In this document: one piece after another, positions 10,480 to 21,500 of the stretch
Numbering within the stretch: the first letter of the stretch is position 1
Layout: each line of letters opens with the position of its first letter
Assembly (NCBI RefSeq): GCF_050003625.1
Contig: NC_134401.1
Location: forward strand, 67,033,629-67,097,628
Length of the DNA stretch: 64,000 bases
Direction: 5' to 3'
From: Haematobia irritans
Taxonomy: Eukaryota; Arthropoda; Insecta; Diptera; Muscidae
The notes under the pieces: generated by a model
Told to the model about the DNA's origin: nothing
Databases searched by the model: none
The model's input: only the letters and a program-made list of their open reading frames with translations
Position numbers and translations under genes: made by a program

Positions 10480-11351
10480 ATGGAAATCGTTTTATAGAAA
10501 TATAATTTAATATTATTCCATTTAGAAAATAAATATTGAATTTCAGAGTAATCCATGATGAATTTGGAAAGTTTTTTGTTACACCTCAGCTTATAGTTTA
10601 ATGGTAAATTGGTAATGGCCAGTTTCTCATCCCCCGATTAATTTTAACCGGTGGATAGACCTCCGGTTAGTACAATTTTTGTATGGGATCAGCTGTTTTA
10701 TCGACACGACAAAAAATAACAAGACATTGAGAAACTGGCCCTAAGTATTCTTTTTAAAGAGATGTTTTATTCATATTATTATTAGTTAATTACATTTTTT
10801 ACAAACCAGTTTAATGTTTTTCTTGTAAATAAATATTTAATTTCAGAGCAACCCCAGATGGATTTAGACAATTTTTTATATATCGGGGTATCATTTAATA
10901 GAGAATTAGTAAGTTTCCTTTTGAAAATTTTGCTTTCTTTTAACTAACATATTTACGTTATTATGACCTTTATAGCGCCAAAAACACAATTTTTAATACC
11001 TTATTTTATTATTTTTTTTAATCAAATTTTTTTGGAACCCAATTTAATATTTTTAATGTAAAAAATAAATTTTTAATTTCAGAATAATCCCTGAACAATT
11101 GGAATAATTTTTAGTACTCCTCTGCTTATAATTTAATAATGAATTGGTAAGGTTCTTTAACTTTCTTTTAACCAAAATATTTAGTTTTTTATTTTATTTT
11201 ATTATATATTTAACTAGAATTTTTGGATACCAATTTAATAATTTTATTTAATGTAAAAAATAAATATTTAATTTCAGAGTAACCCAAATAAATTTGGACA
11301 ACTTTTTATATTTCCCCTCAGCGTACAATTTAATAGAGAATTGATAAGTTT
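10480..11351 (+). repeat. Decaying tandem array of exon-like modules
   Basis: A block of roughly 90 bp recurs four times, near 10520, 10830, 11060 and 11260: 'aaataaatatttaatttcag' followed by a segment like 'agtaacccaaatgaatttgg', then 'ctcagcttataatttaata' and 'gaattggtaag'. Each block begins with an acceptor-like TTTCAG and ends with a donor-like GGTAAG. The spacing falls from about 300 to about 200 bp. The array resumes at 12875 beyond a hAT insertion. No open protein frame is shared by all copies, so this may be duplicated mini-exons of a dead gene or a non-coding repeat. Confidence 0.55.
10617..10740. mobile_element. 124-bp MITE with GGCCAGTTTCTCA ends
   Basis: GGCCAGTTTCTCA at the left and TGAGAAACTGGCC at the right are exact inverse repeats, and an inner pair (ccggtggata.. 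/ ..tccggttag) adds a hairpin. It is inserted next to the GGTAAT that ends the first exon-like module. No coding capacity. Confidence 0.75.
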
Positions 11352-11661
11352 CAAGGCCGTAGCCAGGATTTTAATTCGGGGGGGGGGTTCAACTTAAAAA
11401 AAAATATTCATATAATCTCATGTGTAGAAAATTTTATTTATGCAAAGGTATGTATACAATATTTTTATAATATTAAATTGAGCCGACGGGCTTTTTGGGC
11501 AGCAAATAAATCAATTACTTCTTCAGTCGGCACATTTATTCGGCGATGAACCGACATTAATGCCAATCCATTGAGTCTACTCTCGCTAGTCGAATTTCTA
11601 AGATACGTCTTTAATCTCTTCATTTTTGAAAATGAACGTTCGGAGGAGCACGTAGTAACTG

Positions 11662-12369
11662 CAGGGATGGAAAATGCAGTACTAAAGTAATTTTTTCAAT
11701 ACTTTTTCACCCCGTCAGTACCGTAGTACCCCCGCGAATGATTTAGTACCTTTTGTGTAGACATTTTTGAGTCGATATCAGATTTATGGTACAATAGCTT
11801 TGACAAAATATTTTAATATTTTGAGAAAGTCTTTATCAACCTTATTTGCTAATAGTCTTTTACAAATATTGCAAAACAGAGATGTTCATGTGGGAAGAAA
11901 ATCTCAATTTTGTAAAAGATATAGTCAAAAACAGGATTTTATTGAACTTCAAGAATGTTTTAGTCGAAAAAAGAATGCGATTCTATATTCTCAATTTTTT
12001 ATTCCAGTAGAAAATGTTGTCTAAATTTTATTTCTATATAGAATTTTTGCAAAATTTTATTTTTATAGATAATTTTGTCAAAATTTTATTTCAATTGAAA
12101 ATTTTGTAAAAATGTTATTTCTATAGGAAATTTTTGCAAAACTTTATTTCTATAGAAAAAATTTTGCAAAATTTTTTTTCTATAGATTTTTTTTGCAAAA
12201 TTTTATTTCCCTTCGTTTTGTTTTGTTATTGTTGGTTTTGTTCTTAAAGCATTGTTGTTGTTTTTTATAATCTTCCAGTGAAATTGTTGTTGAAATTTAG
12301 TAAAAAGTACCTTTCCGCTCAAAAAATACCTTTTTTGTACTTTCTTAAAAATTGTATTTTCCATCCCTG
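11662..12369. mobile_element. Nested hAT-type MITE, CAGGGATGGAAAAT ends
   Basis: Ends CAGGGATGGAAAAT and ATTTTCCATCCCTG are inverted repeats. Flanking octamers AGTAACTG (11654-11661) and AGTTACTG (12370-12377) differ at one base. It interrupts the hAT transposase tail. The interior is AT-rich and repeats 'agtacct' and 'gtacttt' near both ends. A short frame at 11767-12024 overlaps the internal minisatellite and is not a credible gene. Confidence 0.85.
12017..12222. repeat. Minisatellite, about 33-bp unit (ttttatttctatagaaa)
   Basis: At least five imperfect units of 'aaaattttatttctatagaaaa' type follow one another inside the nested MITE. From memory, this AAAATTTTATTTCTATAG repeat is common in muscoid fly genomes; here I can only vouch for the local tandem pattern. 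Confidence 0.75.
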
Positions 12370-12972
12370 AGTTACTGGCAAAGTGACCAAAATTTTTAAA
12401 AGAATATGCACGTTTGGAAATATCTCTTTATTGCACTCTCCAAGTGCTTCCATCGCTGAATTAGGCAGGTTCTTTTCTCAGGTTTTGCGCCATTTCATTT
12501 ACACATGTGTGTTTGGCTGTTTCGTTGTTGTTGCTATGGCCAAACAAAGCGAGTCATGTTCACAAAAAGAACAACAAACACACATAAAAAGCAGAAATAC
12601 ATTTTCCAAAAATGAAATTTGTGGTGCGAGAACAAAAACAATTTGTTTTTTTCGACCGTCGTTTGACGGGCTTTTCAACTAGTATTCTAGGATTTGTGCA
12701 AGTTTTATAGGTAAGCGTTTTCAAAATAAAACCTTCAGCTTTCCTTCAACATCTTCGATAAGATTTTTCTATGCAGCTAAAAATATATATTTATTTATAT
12801 AAAAATATTCATTCATTTCGGGGGGGGTTTGACCCCCCTCACCCCCCCCCCCCCACCGCCTGAATACGGCCTTGATAAGTTTTATATTAAAACTTTGACT
12901 TTCTTTCAACTAGAATATTTATTTTATTATATCGTTCATATCGATAACAACACAGTTTTATGAGTTTATATA

Positions 12973-13905
12973 AAGGGTGATTTGTTAAGAGCTTGATAAC
13001 TTTTTTTTTAAAAAAAACGCCTAAAATTTGCAAAATTTCATCGGTTCTTTATTTGAAACGTTAGATTGGTCCATGACATTTACTTTTTGAAGATAATTTC
13101 ATTTAAATGTTGACCGCGGCTGCGTCTTAGGTGGTCCATTCGGAAAGTCCAATTTTGGGCAACTTTTTCGAGCATTTCGGCCGGAATAGCCCGAATTTCT
13201 TCGGAAATGTTGTCTTCCAAAGCTGGAATAGTTGCTGGCTTATTTCTGTAGACTTTAGACTTGACGTAGCCCCACAAAAAATAGTCTAAAGGCGTCAAAT
13301 CGCATGATCTTGGTGGCCAACTTACCGGTCCATTTCTTGAGATGAATTGTTCTCCGAAGTTTTCCCTCAAAATGGCCATAGAATCGCGAGCTGTGTGGCA
13401 TGTAGCGCCATCTTGTTGAAACCACATGTCAACCAAGTTCAGTTCTTCCATTTTTGGCAACAAAAAGTTTGTTAGCATCGAACGATAGCGATCGCCATTC
13501 ACCGTAACGTTGCGTCCAACAGCATCTTTGAAAAAATACGGTCCAATGATTCCACCAGCGTACAAACCACACCAAACAGTGCATTTTTCGGGATGCATGG
13601 GCAGTTCTTGAACGGCTTCTGGTTGCTCTTCACTCCAAATGCGGCAATTTTGCTTATTTACGTAGCCATTCAACCAGAAATGAGCCTCATCGCTGAACAA
13701 AATTTGTCGATAAAAAAGCGGATTTTCTGCCACTGATTTTGGTAATAAAATTCAATGATTTGCAAGCGTTGCTCGTTAGTAAGTCTATTCATGATGAAAT
13801 GTCAAAGCATACTGAGCATCTTTCTCTTTGACACCATGTCTGAAATCCCACGTGATCTGTCAAATACTAATGCATGAAAATCCTAACCTCAAAAGAATCA
13901 CCCTT
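12973..13905 (-). mobile_element. rosa-type (DD41D) Tc1/mariner element, internally deleted
   Basis: Terminal inverted repeats AAGGGTGATT (12973) and AATCACCCTT (ending 13905) are each flanked by TA (12971-12972 and 13906-13907), the target duplication of Tc1/mariner elements. The transposase lies on the minus strand. The spacing of its catalytic residues places it in the rosa group. At 933 bp it is shorter than an intact copy should be. Confidence 0.88.
13080..13792 (-). pseudogene. rosa-group transposase, N-terminal DNA-binding part deleted
   Basis: The enzyme cuts and rejoins the element at TA sites. A start codon (complement of 13790-13792) opens 'MNRLTNEQRLQIIEFYYQN', then the frame jumps near 13733, and the main frame carries 'AENPLFYRQILFSDEAHF'. 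Catalytic residues are D in 'LFSDEAHFW', D in 'WFQQDGATCH' and D in 'LTPLDYFLWG'. I count 41 residues between the second and third, i.e. DD41D. The helix-turn-helix region between residue 20 and the catalytic core is missing with a frameshift, so the copy is non-autonomous. The C-terminus is intact to a TAA at 13080. Confidence 0.87.
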
Positions 13906-14021
13906 TAGAATACTTCATTATTTCTCTAATTGTTTCAGGTACAAATTTTATGAGATACGTTTTCCAAAGAAAATTTGAATTCCCTACACCATTTGATAAA
14001 ATACCCCAAATATGGTAAGTT

Positions 14022-14257
14022 AAGGTAAGTACTATGTTCGCTTTTCGAGTTGAAATTTTCGCGGTTACTTTAATAAAACAGTTCAATATGAAGCAGATAA
14101 ATTAATTCAATTGATGCGCAGTTTCTTGTTCCTCTAGATTTCGGCAAGACTTTACAGGAATATTTTGGTTTTAATTTAAAATTTTGATTATTTCAGGAAA
14201 AGTAATCGCGAAAATAAAGTGATTTTCAACTCGAAAACCGAACATAGTACCCACCTT
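14022..14257. mobile_element. MITE, AAGGTAAGTACTATGTTCG ends
   Basis: AAGGTAAGTACTATGTTCG at the left is mirrored by CGAACATAGTACCCACCTT at the right. The inverted similarity extends through 'ttttcgagttgaaa' and 'cgcggttactt', giving about 55-bp arms. No ORF. It abuts the next MITE of the same superfamily. Confidence 0.8.
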
Positions 14258-15124
14258 TAAGGCCGGTACTCTGTTCGGTTTTCGCGTTGAAACTCCATAC
14301 AAAACCAAAAAATGCGAAAAACTAGCGAAATTTTTTCCATTTGTGATACTTTTTTTCGAGTTGAAAACTGACATAAATCGATCAGTCAGTATTTTCATAA
14401 CATGGCGCCATTTGCAATGTGAATTAAGAAATAATTTATTTATTAATCTAATTTTTGTGAATTTATAATGCAAAAGTGGATCGGATTATTATTTAAAAAT
14501 GTAATCTGATCGATTGATAAAAACAAAGTATAACATGGAGTTGTATTTTCCTAATAAACTAGCAACCAACACCTAGCCGCTCGCTACTATATTGTAGAAC
14601 ATAAATAATGTATAAAACATGAAATTTAAACACAAATGTTAACAAAATAAAAGCTTTATTTGTTGAATTATATTTTACAATCGTTTCATTTGTACTGGGC
14701 ATCGTGATAATAAACACAAAACAAAATGTTAACAGAAGGAGCACAGCAATTGACTTCAACCAACCAAGCATTAGAACTTTAACCAACATGTATAGTACCG
14801 GGGTAGCAATGAATGGAATCACAATAATTAATTGCTATGTTCCAAAAAATAAAATGCAGCATTGTAAAATTAGATTTTTTAAATCCAAAGTTAATTGTAA
14901 AATAACTTCTGCTTCTGCTTCTTCTTTTTCAATTTAATTATTATGCATGCGTGTGTGTGTAAATCGAGCCACTAGTTGCCTATGTATATGTAATCATTTC
15001 GTGCCATTTTGCGATGTTGACAATACATTTCAATGAAATAAACGCGAAAAAGTTCCAAAATTGCTGTTTTTTCCTTCAAAATATATTGTCAACACTATCA
15101 TTTTTCAACGCGAAACAATGATTG

Positions 15125-15542
15125 TGTTACGGCGCTCAACATAAAGTGTAACGCTCCATAAACTTTAGATGTTGCTTGTAATACAACCTTGCAATGTAAT
15201 GTGAATTTATGTAAATATACAACACTAATCGCAATGACAAATATCTATGCGATGACATATTGTCTATTTCCTTTTCAAATTGTTCTTTAAACAAGTCGGT
15301 CGTATTTCATATTAAAGTAAATAATTTGTAATCGTAATTTATCTGAAACACAGATTAAAATACTGTTCACCTGTTGGTTTTAACTGGATTAAAGAAAACA
15401 CAAGTGTATGTATTTAAATTTATTGTTAAAATATAATAATCTAATGAATTAAATAAAATTAGATTTTAGCTGCAATCTACAGCTACGAAAGCTGTCAGCT
15501 GAAAATACTGTTTTTTATTTATCGGGACCAAGCGACTGAACA
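15125..15542 (+). repeat. 5' LTR of element C
   Basis: It is bounded by TG...CA with the target copy GATTG immediately upstream. The region after it ('ttactaaaatacttgtg') does not show a primer-binding site I can name. The gag ATG lies 54 bp downstream of the LTR, giving a very short leader. Confidence 0.95.
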
Positions 15543-15595
15543 TTACTAAAATACTTGTGTAGGAAAAGTTACTGGTTAACTTAAAGGAATCTACA

Positions 15596-18500
15596 ATGGC
15601 GACCCCGACCGAAGATGCAACTTTAGGAAAAGGTTTTGCAGAAACCGTCAACGTGGATATCGATAATGTAGCCGCTGCAGTTTCATCCGCCGAGGCCCAT
15701 GCATCGCCCCCAGGAGCCCACGTAGCGAGTAGCATACATCATACCGACACCGACGAGCAGAACAATGAAATCCTGAAGGCAGCGAATAGCGCCGCCTCAA
15801 CTCCCAAATCAACATCTAAGGTAAGCGCATCATTCAAAATTCCTTCAACCACTCGTTCTGGTCTTATACGCAAAGACCCCCTTCCAAAACGCCCTCGCAA
15901 GACTTCCACTAAACTCAAGAGTAAATCGAACAGCAAATTGGAACAACATGTCACCTGGCAAACTGTTTTTTCTGCACCATCTACTACGACCACTAACTCA
16001 TCAACAAATACACAATTGATGACGTCACAACTGTCTGGTCTTACGATCGGTACGAGCCACATATCGAATCAACAAACATTGATGCCTTCTCTGCATAATG
16101 GTTTCAGTTTAATTACTCCAGGCTCGGCCATGTCACAAAATCGTAGTATACCAAATATTTTCAACACCAACAATACTACAGGTAACGCTAATGGTACCCA
16201 TCAGACTGCACAGCCCCACAATGGTGGATTTGGTAATAGCATGATAAGTTCTTCCGACAAAAGAATATTGTCCACAGCTAATATCCAAATGTCACAACAA
16301 AACTCGACAGCACACACAGATGCATACATTTTTGGTGCACCTAACACTGCTAATAACAGAGAGGTAACAGCAACCGGGAGAATACTCAATAACAATCCGT
16401 ACACCTTTGACGACATAAACACCACGAGCTCCCGTCATGCCAATATTGGTGACGTAACAACAAACAATAATTTTCATAATCCTATCCTATTTAACAGAAA
16501 TTTGCGCCTAACACAAAATACACTCCCTACTTTTCAACACCAGCCATGTACATTTCCACCGGTTCACAACTCCTCTCAGAACAATAGCTTTAATTTTCCA
16601 GACTCCCAGTACCATTCAAATTCAACTAATTTTAATCCCTACCACAATAGTTCAAGCCTTCCGCAGCAATCAATCAGTTTCGTTCCAAATAATTCCCACA
16701 TTCCGTTTACCTCGTCTTTTCCAAATTTAGGCAACAACACAGCTGATATAACCTTATCTACATCTCACATAGCAGCCCGTAACGCCATCAGCAAGGATTT
16801 ACCCATTTTTTCAGGGAAGCCGGAAGACTGGCCAATCTTCATCACAAATTATATGCAGTCTACGGAAAGATGTGGCTTTTGTGACCAAGAAAACTTAATA
16901 CGTCTTCAGAAATGTTTACGTGGGCCGGCTCTGGATGCGGTAAAGGGCAAACTTATGATGCCAAGTACGGTGAAATTCGCTATTGACACCCTACGCATGT
17001 TATACGGGCGTCCAGAGGTGATACAACAAGCTTTACAAAAGAATCTGAGAAACGAGCCGCCTGTTCGAAAGGAGAGACTTGACACATTAATTAACTTTGC
17101 ACTTGCTGTACAAAATTACAGAACCACTATGCAAGCCATAGGTTTATCGGACTTCTTGAATGATCCAATGCTACTTCATGAGCTAGTCGAAAAACTACCA
17201 TCTGATTTAAAATTAGACTGGGGAAAACACAGAATTTCTGAACTAAAGGCGGACATAGTCACATTTGACAACTGGCTGTTCAGTTTAGCTTCTTGTGCTT
17301 CACAGGTTACATCATTTATGCCTTATGTCGGCGAAACAAAAAACTCGAAAAAAGAACGGATCTTGGTTCATGACGTCATTGATGGTAACAAGTCTATCAA
17401 CCAGCTGTCTTGCTTCAAATGCCAAAACAATCATTTTTTATATGAATGCCCCGATTTCACCTCTCTCTCAGTAAATAATAGGTGGAATTTTATTCGCTCA
17501 AATAATCTTTGTCTCCGATGTTTCAAAAGACACCACATAAAGAGATGTCGTTCGAAACGTCAATGCGGAGTAGATAACTGTAAAATGCCCCACAATTCTC
17601 TATTGCATAAAAGTAATGAAAACAAAACAAATAACGTGCAAAAGGAAGATACAAATGATGATAATACCCATCAAGTTTTATTTCATTCTAAAGAGAAGGT
17701 TCTCTTCAAATACATTCCTGTAACACTCTTTGGAAATGACTGTTCTCTTAATACATATGCGTTGATTGATGAGGGTGCATCATGCTCACTAATTGAAAGC
17801 GAAGTAGCAGAGCAACTTGGACTGGATGGACCAGCTGATGAACTGTGCTTACAGTGGACAGGCGAAATAACACAAAAGGTAGAAAATTCAAAAATATTGT
17901 CTATGTATATTTCAGACCGTAAGCAGAGTTCTAAGATTTTAATGAATAATGTACGCACTGTCACTAAGCTTGAGCTCCCTGTACAAACATTGTCGAAAGC
18001 ACAGATTGATAAATGTGAGCATTTAAAAAATTTGCCGATAATACCATATACATCAGAAAGAGCAAAAATTATAATAGGACTCGACAATGCTAAATTGTGT
18101 GTTCCTCTTGAAGTTAGAGAAAATGGAGATGAATTGATTGCCACGAGATGTAGAATTGGCTGGGGTGTGTATGGCCGTCAACAAATAGGTGATACTCTCT
18201 GTCATCGCATATTACATATTTGTACGTGTAACAACTACAACAAATTAGATGAAATGCTCAAAAACTTTTTCTCTTTGGACGCAGTAGGCATTTCGCAAAC
18301 AAATAATCAACTACGATCAAAGGAAGATGAACGTGCGAAAGCAATAATGGAGAATACAACGAGGTATCTGGAGCATGAAAAAAGGTGGGAAACCGGTTTG
18401 TTGTGGAAGGAGGATGAAGTTAATTTACCCAGTTCGTTTTCAATGGCGAAACGAAGACTCATATGCATAGAATCAAAAATGCAACGGGATCCAGAACTAA

Positions 18501-21500
18501 AAACATTTCTTATAGAAAAAATTCAACAATATGTAAAAAATGGTTATGTACGAAAACTAAAACCATCAGAAATACGTAATGACAGTAAATCATGGTTTAT
18601 TCCTCTCTTCACTGTAAGAAATAAAAACAAAAATAAAACCCGCATAGTTTGGGATGCGGCTGCATCGACAGAGAATGTCTCATTAAATTCTGTTTTGCTA
18701 AAAGGACCAGATCTTTTAAAATCTTTGGTTGGAATATTAATAAGATTCCGGGAGAGAAATATTGCTATATGTGGTGACATTCGCGAGATGTTTCACCAGA
18801 TTCGCTTAAAAAAAGATGAACAATGTTTTCAGCAGTTCCTATGGCGCGATGGTGACCCATCAAAGAACATTGATGTTTATGTAATGACGGTTTTGACATT
18901 CGGGGCTTCATGTTCTCCCTCGTTGGCAAATTATGTAAAAAACCGCAATGCAGAGCGTTTTGTTGATAAACACCCACAGGCTGTACAAGCAATTTTACAA
19001 AATACATTCGTCGATGACTGGTTGCAGAGTGTAGACTCCGAGGGAGAAATGCTAGAATTGGCCAAAGCTGTGCGGGACATACATCAATGTGGTGGATTCG
19101 AAATGCGAAATTGGCTCAGCAATTCGAAGATTGTTTTGGAAAATTTAGAGAACAACGATACAACTAACAACAAAATATTTGATCGTTTAGAAAATTCATT
19201 CGAAAAGGTTTTGGGAATGTGGTGGGAACCCACAAACGATGAATTAAGTTTTTTCGAAAAATTTAATAAAGAAATCTTTAATGAAAGTGTGCCCCCAACA
19301 AAACGAGGTATATTGCGAATAGTTATGACAATATTTGATCCTCTAGGTCTTTTAGGCCATTTTGTCATATATGCAAAAATTTTACTACAAGATATTTGGA
19401 GATCCAGAGTAGGATGGGACGAACCGATTCAAAGGGCAGAAAGTGACAAATGGTGGAAATGGGTAAAAGTTCTTCCTAAAATGTCCTCCATACGTATTCC
19501 CAGATGTTACCCTCTTGCAAACAAAGCCGAAAAACTTGAATTGCATATATTCGTAGATGCGAGTATAGATGCTTACTCTGCGGCAGCATATTTTCGGGCA
19601 GAGTTTGCTGGGGATACAAAATGTTCGCTGGTAGCATCAAAAACACGTGTGGCACCCTTAAAACCAATATCTGTCCCCAAAATGGAATTAATGGCAGCTA
19701 TTCTTGGCCTTCGACTTTGCAAATTTATATGTAACGAAGCATCTCTCAATATCACAAGAAAAATATATTGGTCAGACTCAAAAGACGTTCTATACTGGAT
19801 AAGATCTGACGCCAGAAAGTTTCAACAGTTTGTGGCTGTGAGAATAGGAGAGATACTGGAGGATTCCAACGTAGAAGACTGGAGGTGGGTACCATCATTG
19901 CAGAATGTGGCGGATGATGCTACCAAATGGAGTAGTATACCTGACATTGATGTCACTAGTCGTTGGTTTGTTGGGCCAGAATTTCTGAGAAATACGGAAG
20001 ACAAATGGCCACAGTCAGAATTTGGAAAAAATAATCCAAGCGAAATTTTATACCACATATCGAACAAACAACCAAAACCGAAATTTCTTTGCATTTCGCC
20101 TGATCCTACTCGTTTTAGCACATTTGAGAGACTTCGCAGATGTCAAATGGCCGTATTGGAATTCATTCGCAAATTATTGTGTGCTGAAAAGATTTCCACT
20201 ACTTTTAAACCATTTCTTGAAAACAATGACTTAAATGCTTCAGAATTTCTCATTTTTAGAACCTGTCAGGAGCAAGTGTATTACGAAGAGATTCTACAAA
20301 TAAAAAATGAGAGAGGTTTGTGTAAGAGCAGCACATTGTATAAGCTGAGCCCATTTCTAGACAAATTTGGAATGTTAAGAATCAACGGTAGAATCGACGC
20401 TGCAACTATTGTTCCTACGAGCATTAAAAATCCCATAATTCTACCACAGAAACATGTAACAACATATTTAGTCATAGACTACTACCATCGAAAATTTCAC
20501 CACCAACATAATGAAATTGTCGTTAACGAAATTCGTCAAGTTTTTTGGATATCTGGTCTGCGGTCAGCTGTGCGTAAAATTGCAAAATTATGTCAACATT
20601 GTAAAATCAGAAAGGCAATGCCGCAAGCGCCAGTCATGGGAAGTCTACCAGCAGAGCGACTAGCAGCCTTTACTAGACCTTTCTATAACACAGGCATTGA
20701 TTATTTTGGGCCAATCGACATTGTTGTTGGACGAAGAAAGGAAAAGCGATGGGGTGTTGTCTTCACGTGCATGACAGTGAGAGCAGTTCACATCGAAATA
20801 GCTGCCTCTTTGTCGACTGATTCCTTTCTCCTCGTTTTTAAACAGTTTGTTTGTCGTCGTGGAACTCCACGTAAAGTATTTTCAGACAACGCTACAAATT
20901 TCAGAGGAGCGAGCCGAGTGTTGTTAGAAGAAGTGGAAAGAATTTCATCAAGTGAAGTGGAGAGAAAATTTCCAAACATTGAATGGGTTTTTATTCCTCC
21001 TTCATCCCCCCACATGGGTGGGGCATGGGAGAGGATGGTGCGGTCGATCAAATCAATTTTAATGGAAATTTTACCCAATCGAGGATTGCGAGAGGAACAC
21101 TTAAGAGCAGGTTTGGCTGACGTAGAATTTACATTAAACTCTCGTCCTCTTACATATGTGCCCTTAGACTCACCATTAGGAGAAGCCCTAACACCAAATC
21201 ATTTTTTAATTGGATCGTCAAATGGTATAAGAGAGTTGTCAACTTCTCTCAAAACCGGTTCTGCGCTAACCAAGCACTTTCGTATGACAAATATGATATC
21301 AAATGAATTTTGGAAACGGTGGGTGCGAGAATGTTTACCATGCTTAACAAGGCGAACAAAATGGTATGATGATTCAACTCAACATATAAACATTGGAGAT
21401 GTCGTCATCATTGTGGACAGTGAGGCAAAAAGAAATGAGTGGTTGAAGGGAATTGTTATTGATGTGCACAGGGGTAAGGACGGTGTTGTACGAAGCGCTG

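Larger units (their letters stand above)
11465..12470 (-). pseudogene. hAT transposase C-terminus (dimerisation domain), split
   Basis: Read on the minus strand, the frame from about 12470 to 12370 ends '..NVHILLKILVTLPVT' and continues beyond the nested MITE at 11661 as 'TCSSERSFSKMKRLKTYLR..RLNGLALMSVHRRI', stopping with TAA at 11465-11467. The SSERSFSK..LR..RLNGLALM block is the C-terminal hAT dimerisation domain, which holds the transposase dimer together. The N-terminal zinc finger and catalytic core are absent from the element, so it cannot move by itself. The nested MITE duplicated 'agtaactg' of this coding sequence. Confidence 0.82.
11352..12874. mobile_element. hAT DNA transposon relic, CAAGGCCGTA ends
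   Basis: The ends CAAGGCCGTAGCC and GGC..TACGGCCTTG are inverted repeats, and the element is bounded by the 8-bp duplication ATAAGTTT (11344-11351 and 12875-12882). An 8-bp duplication is diagnostic of the hAT superfamily. Long G and C runs lie just inside both ends (about 11380 and 12822-12854). A minus-strand transposase tail lies inside, and a second hAT-type MITE (11662-12369) splits that tail. Confidence 0.9.

Noticed and set aside
11377..11390. G-run as a G-quadruplex regulatory site
   Set aside because: It is one homopolymer run inside a hAT end, mirrored by a C-run at the other end. Simple terminal composition explains it.
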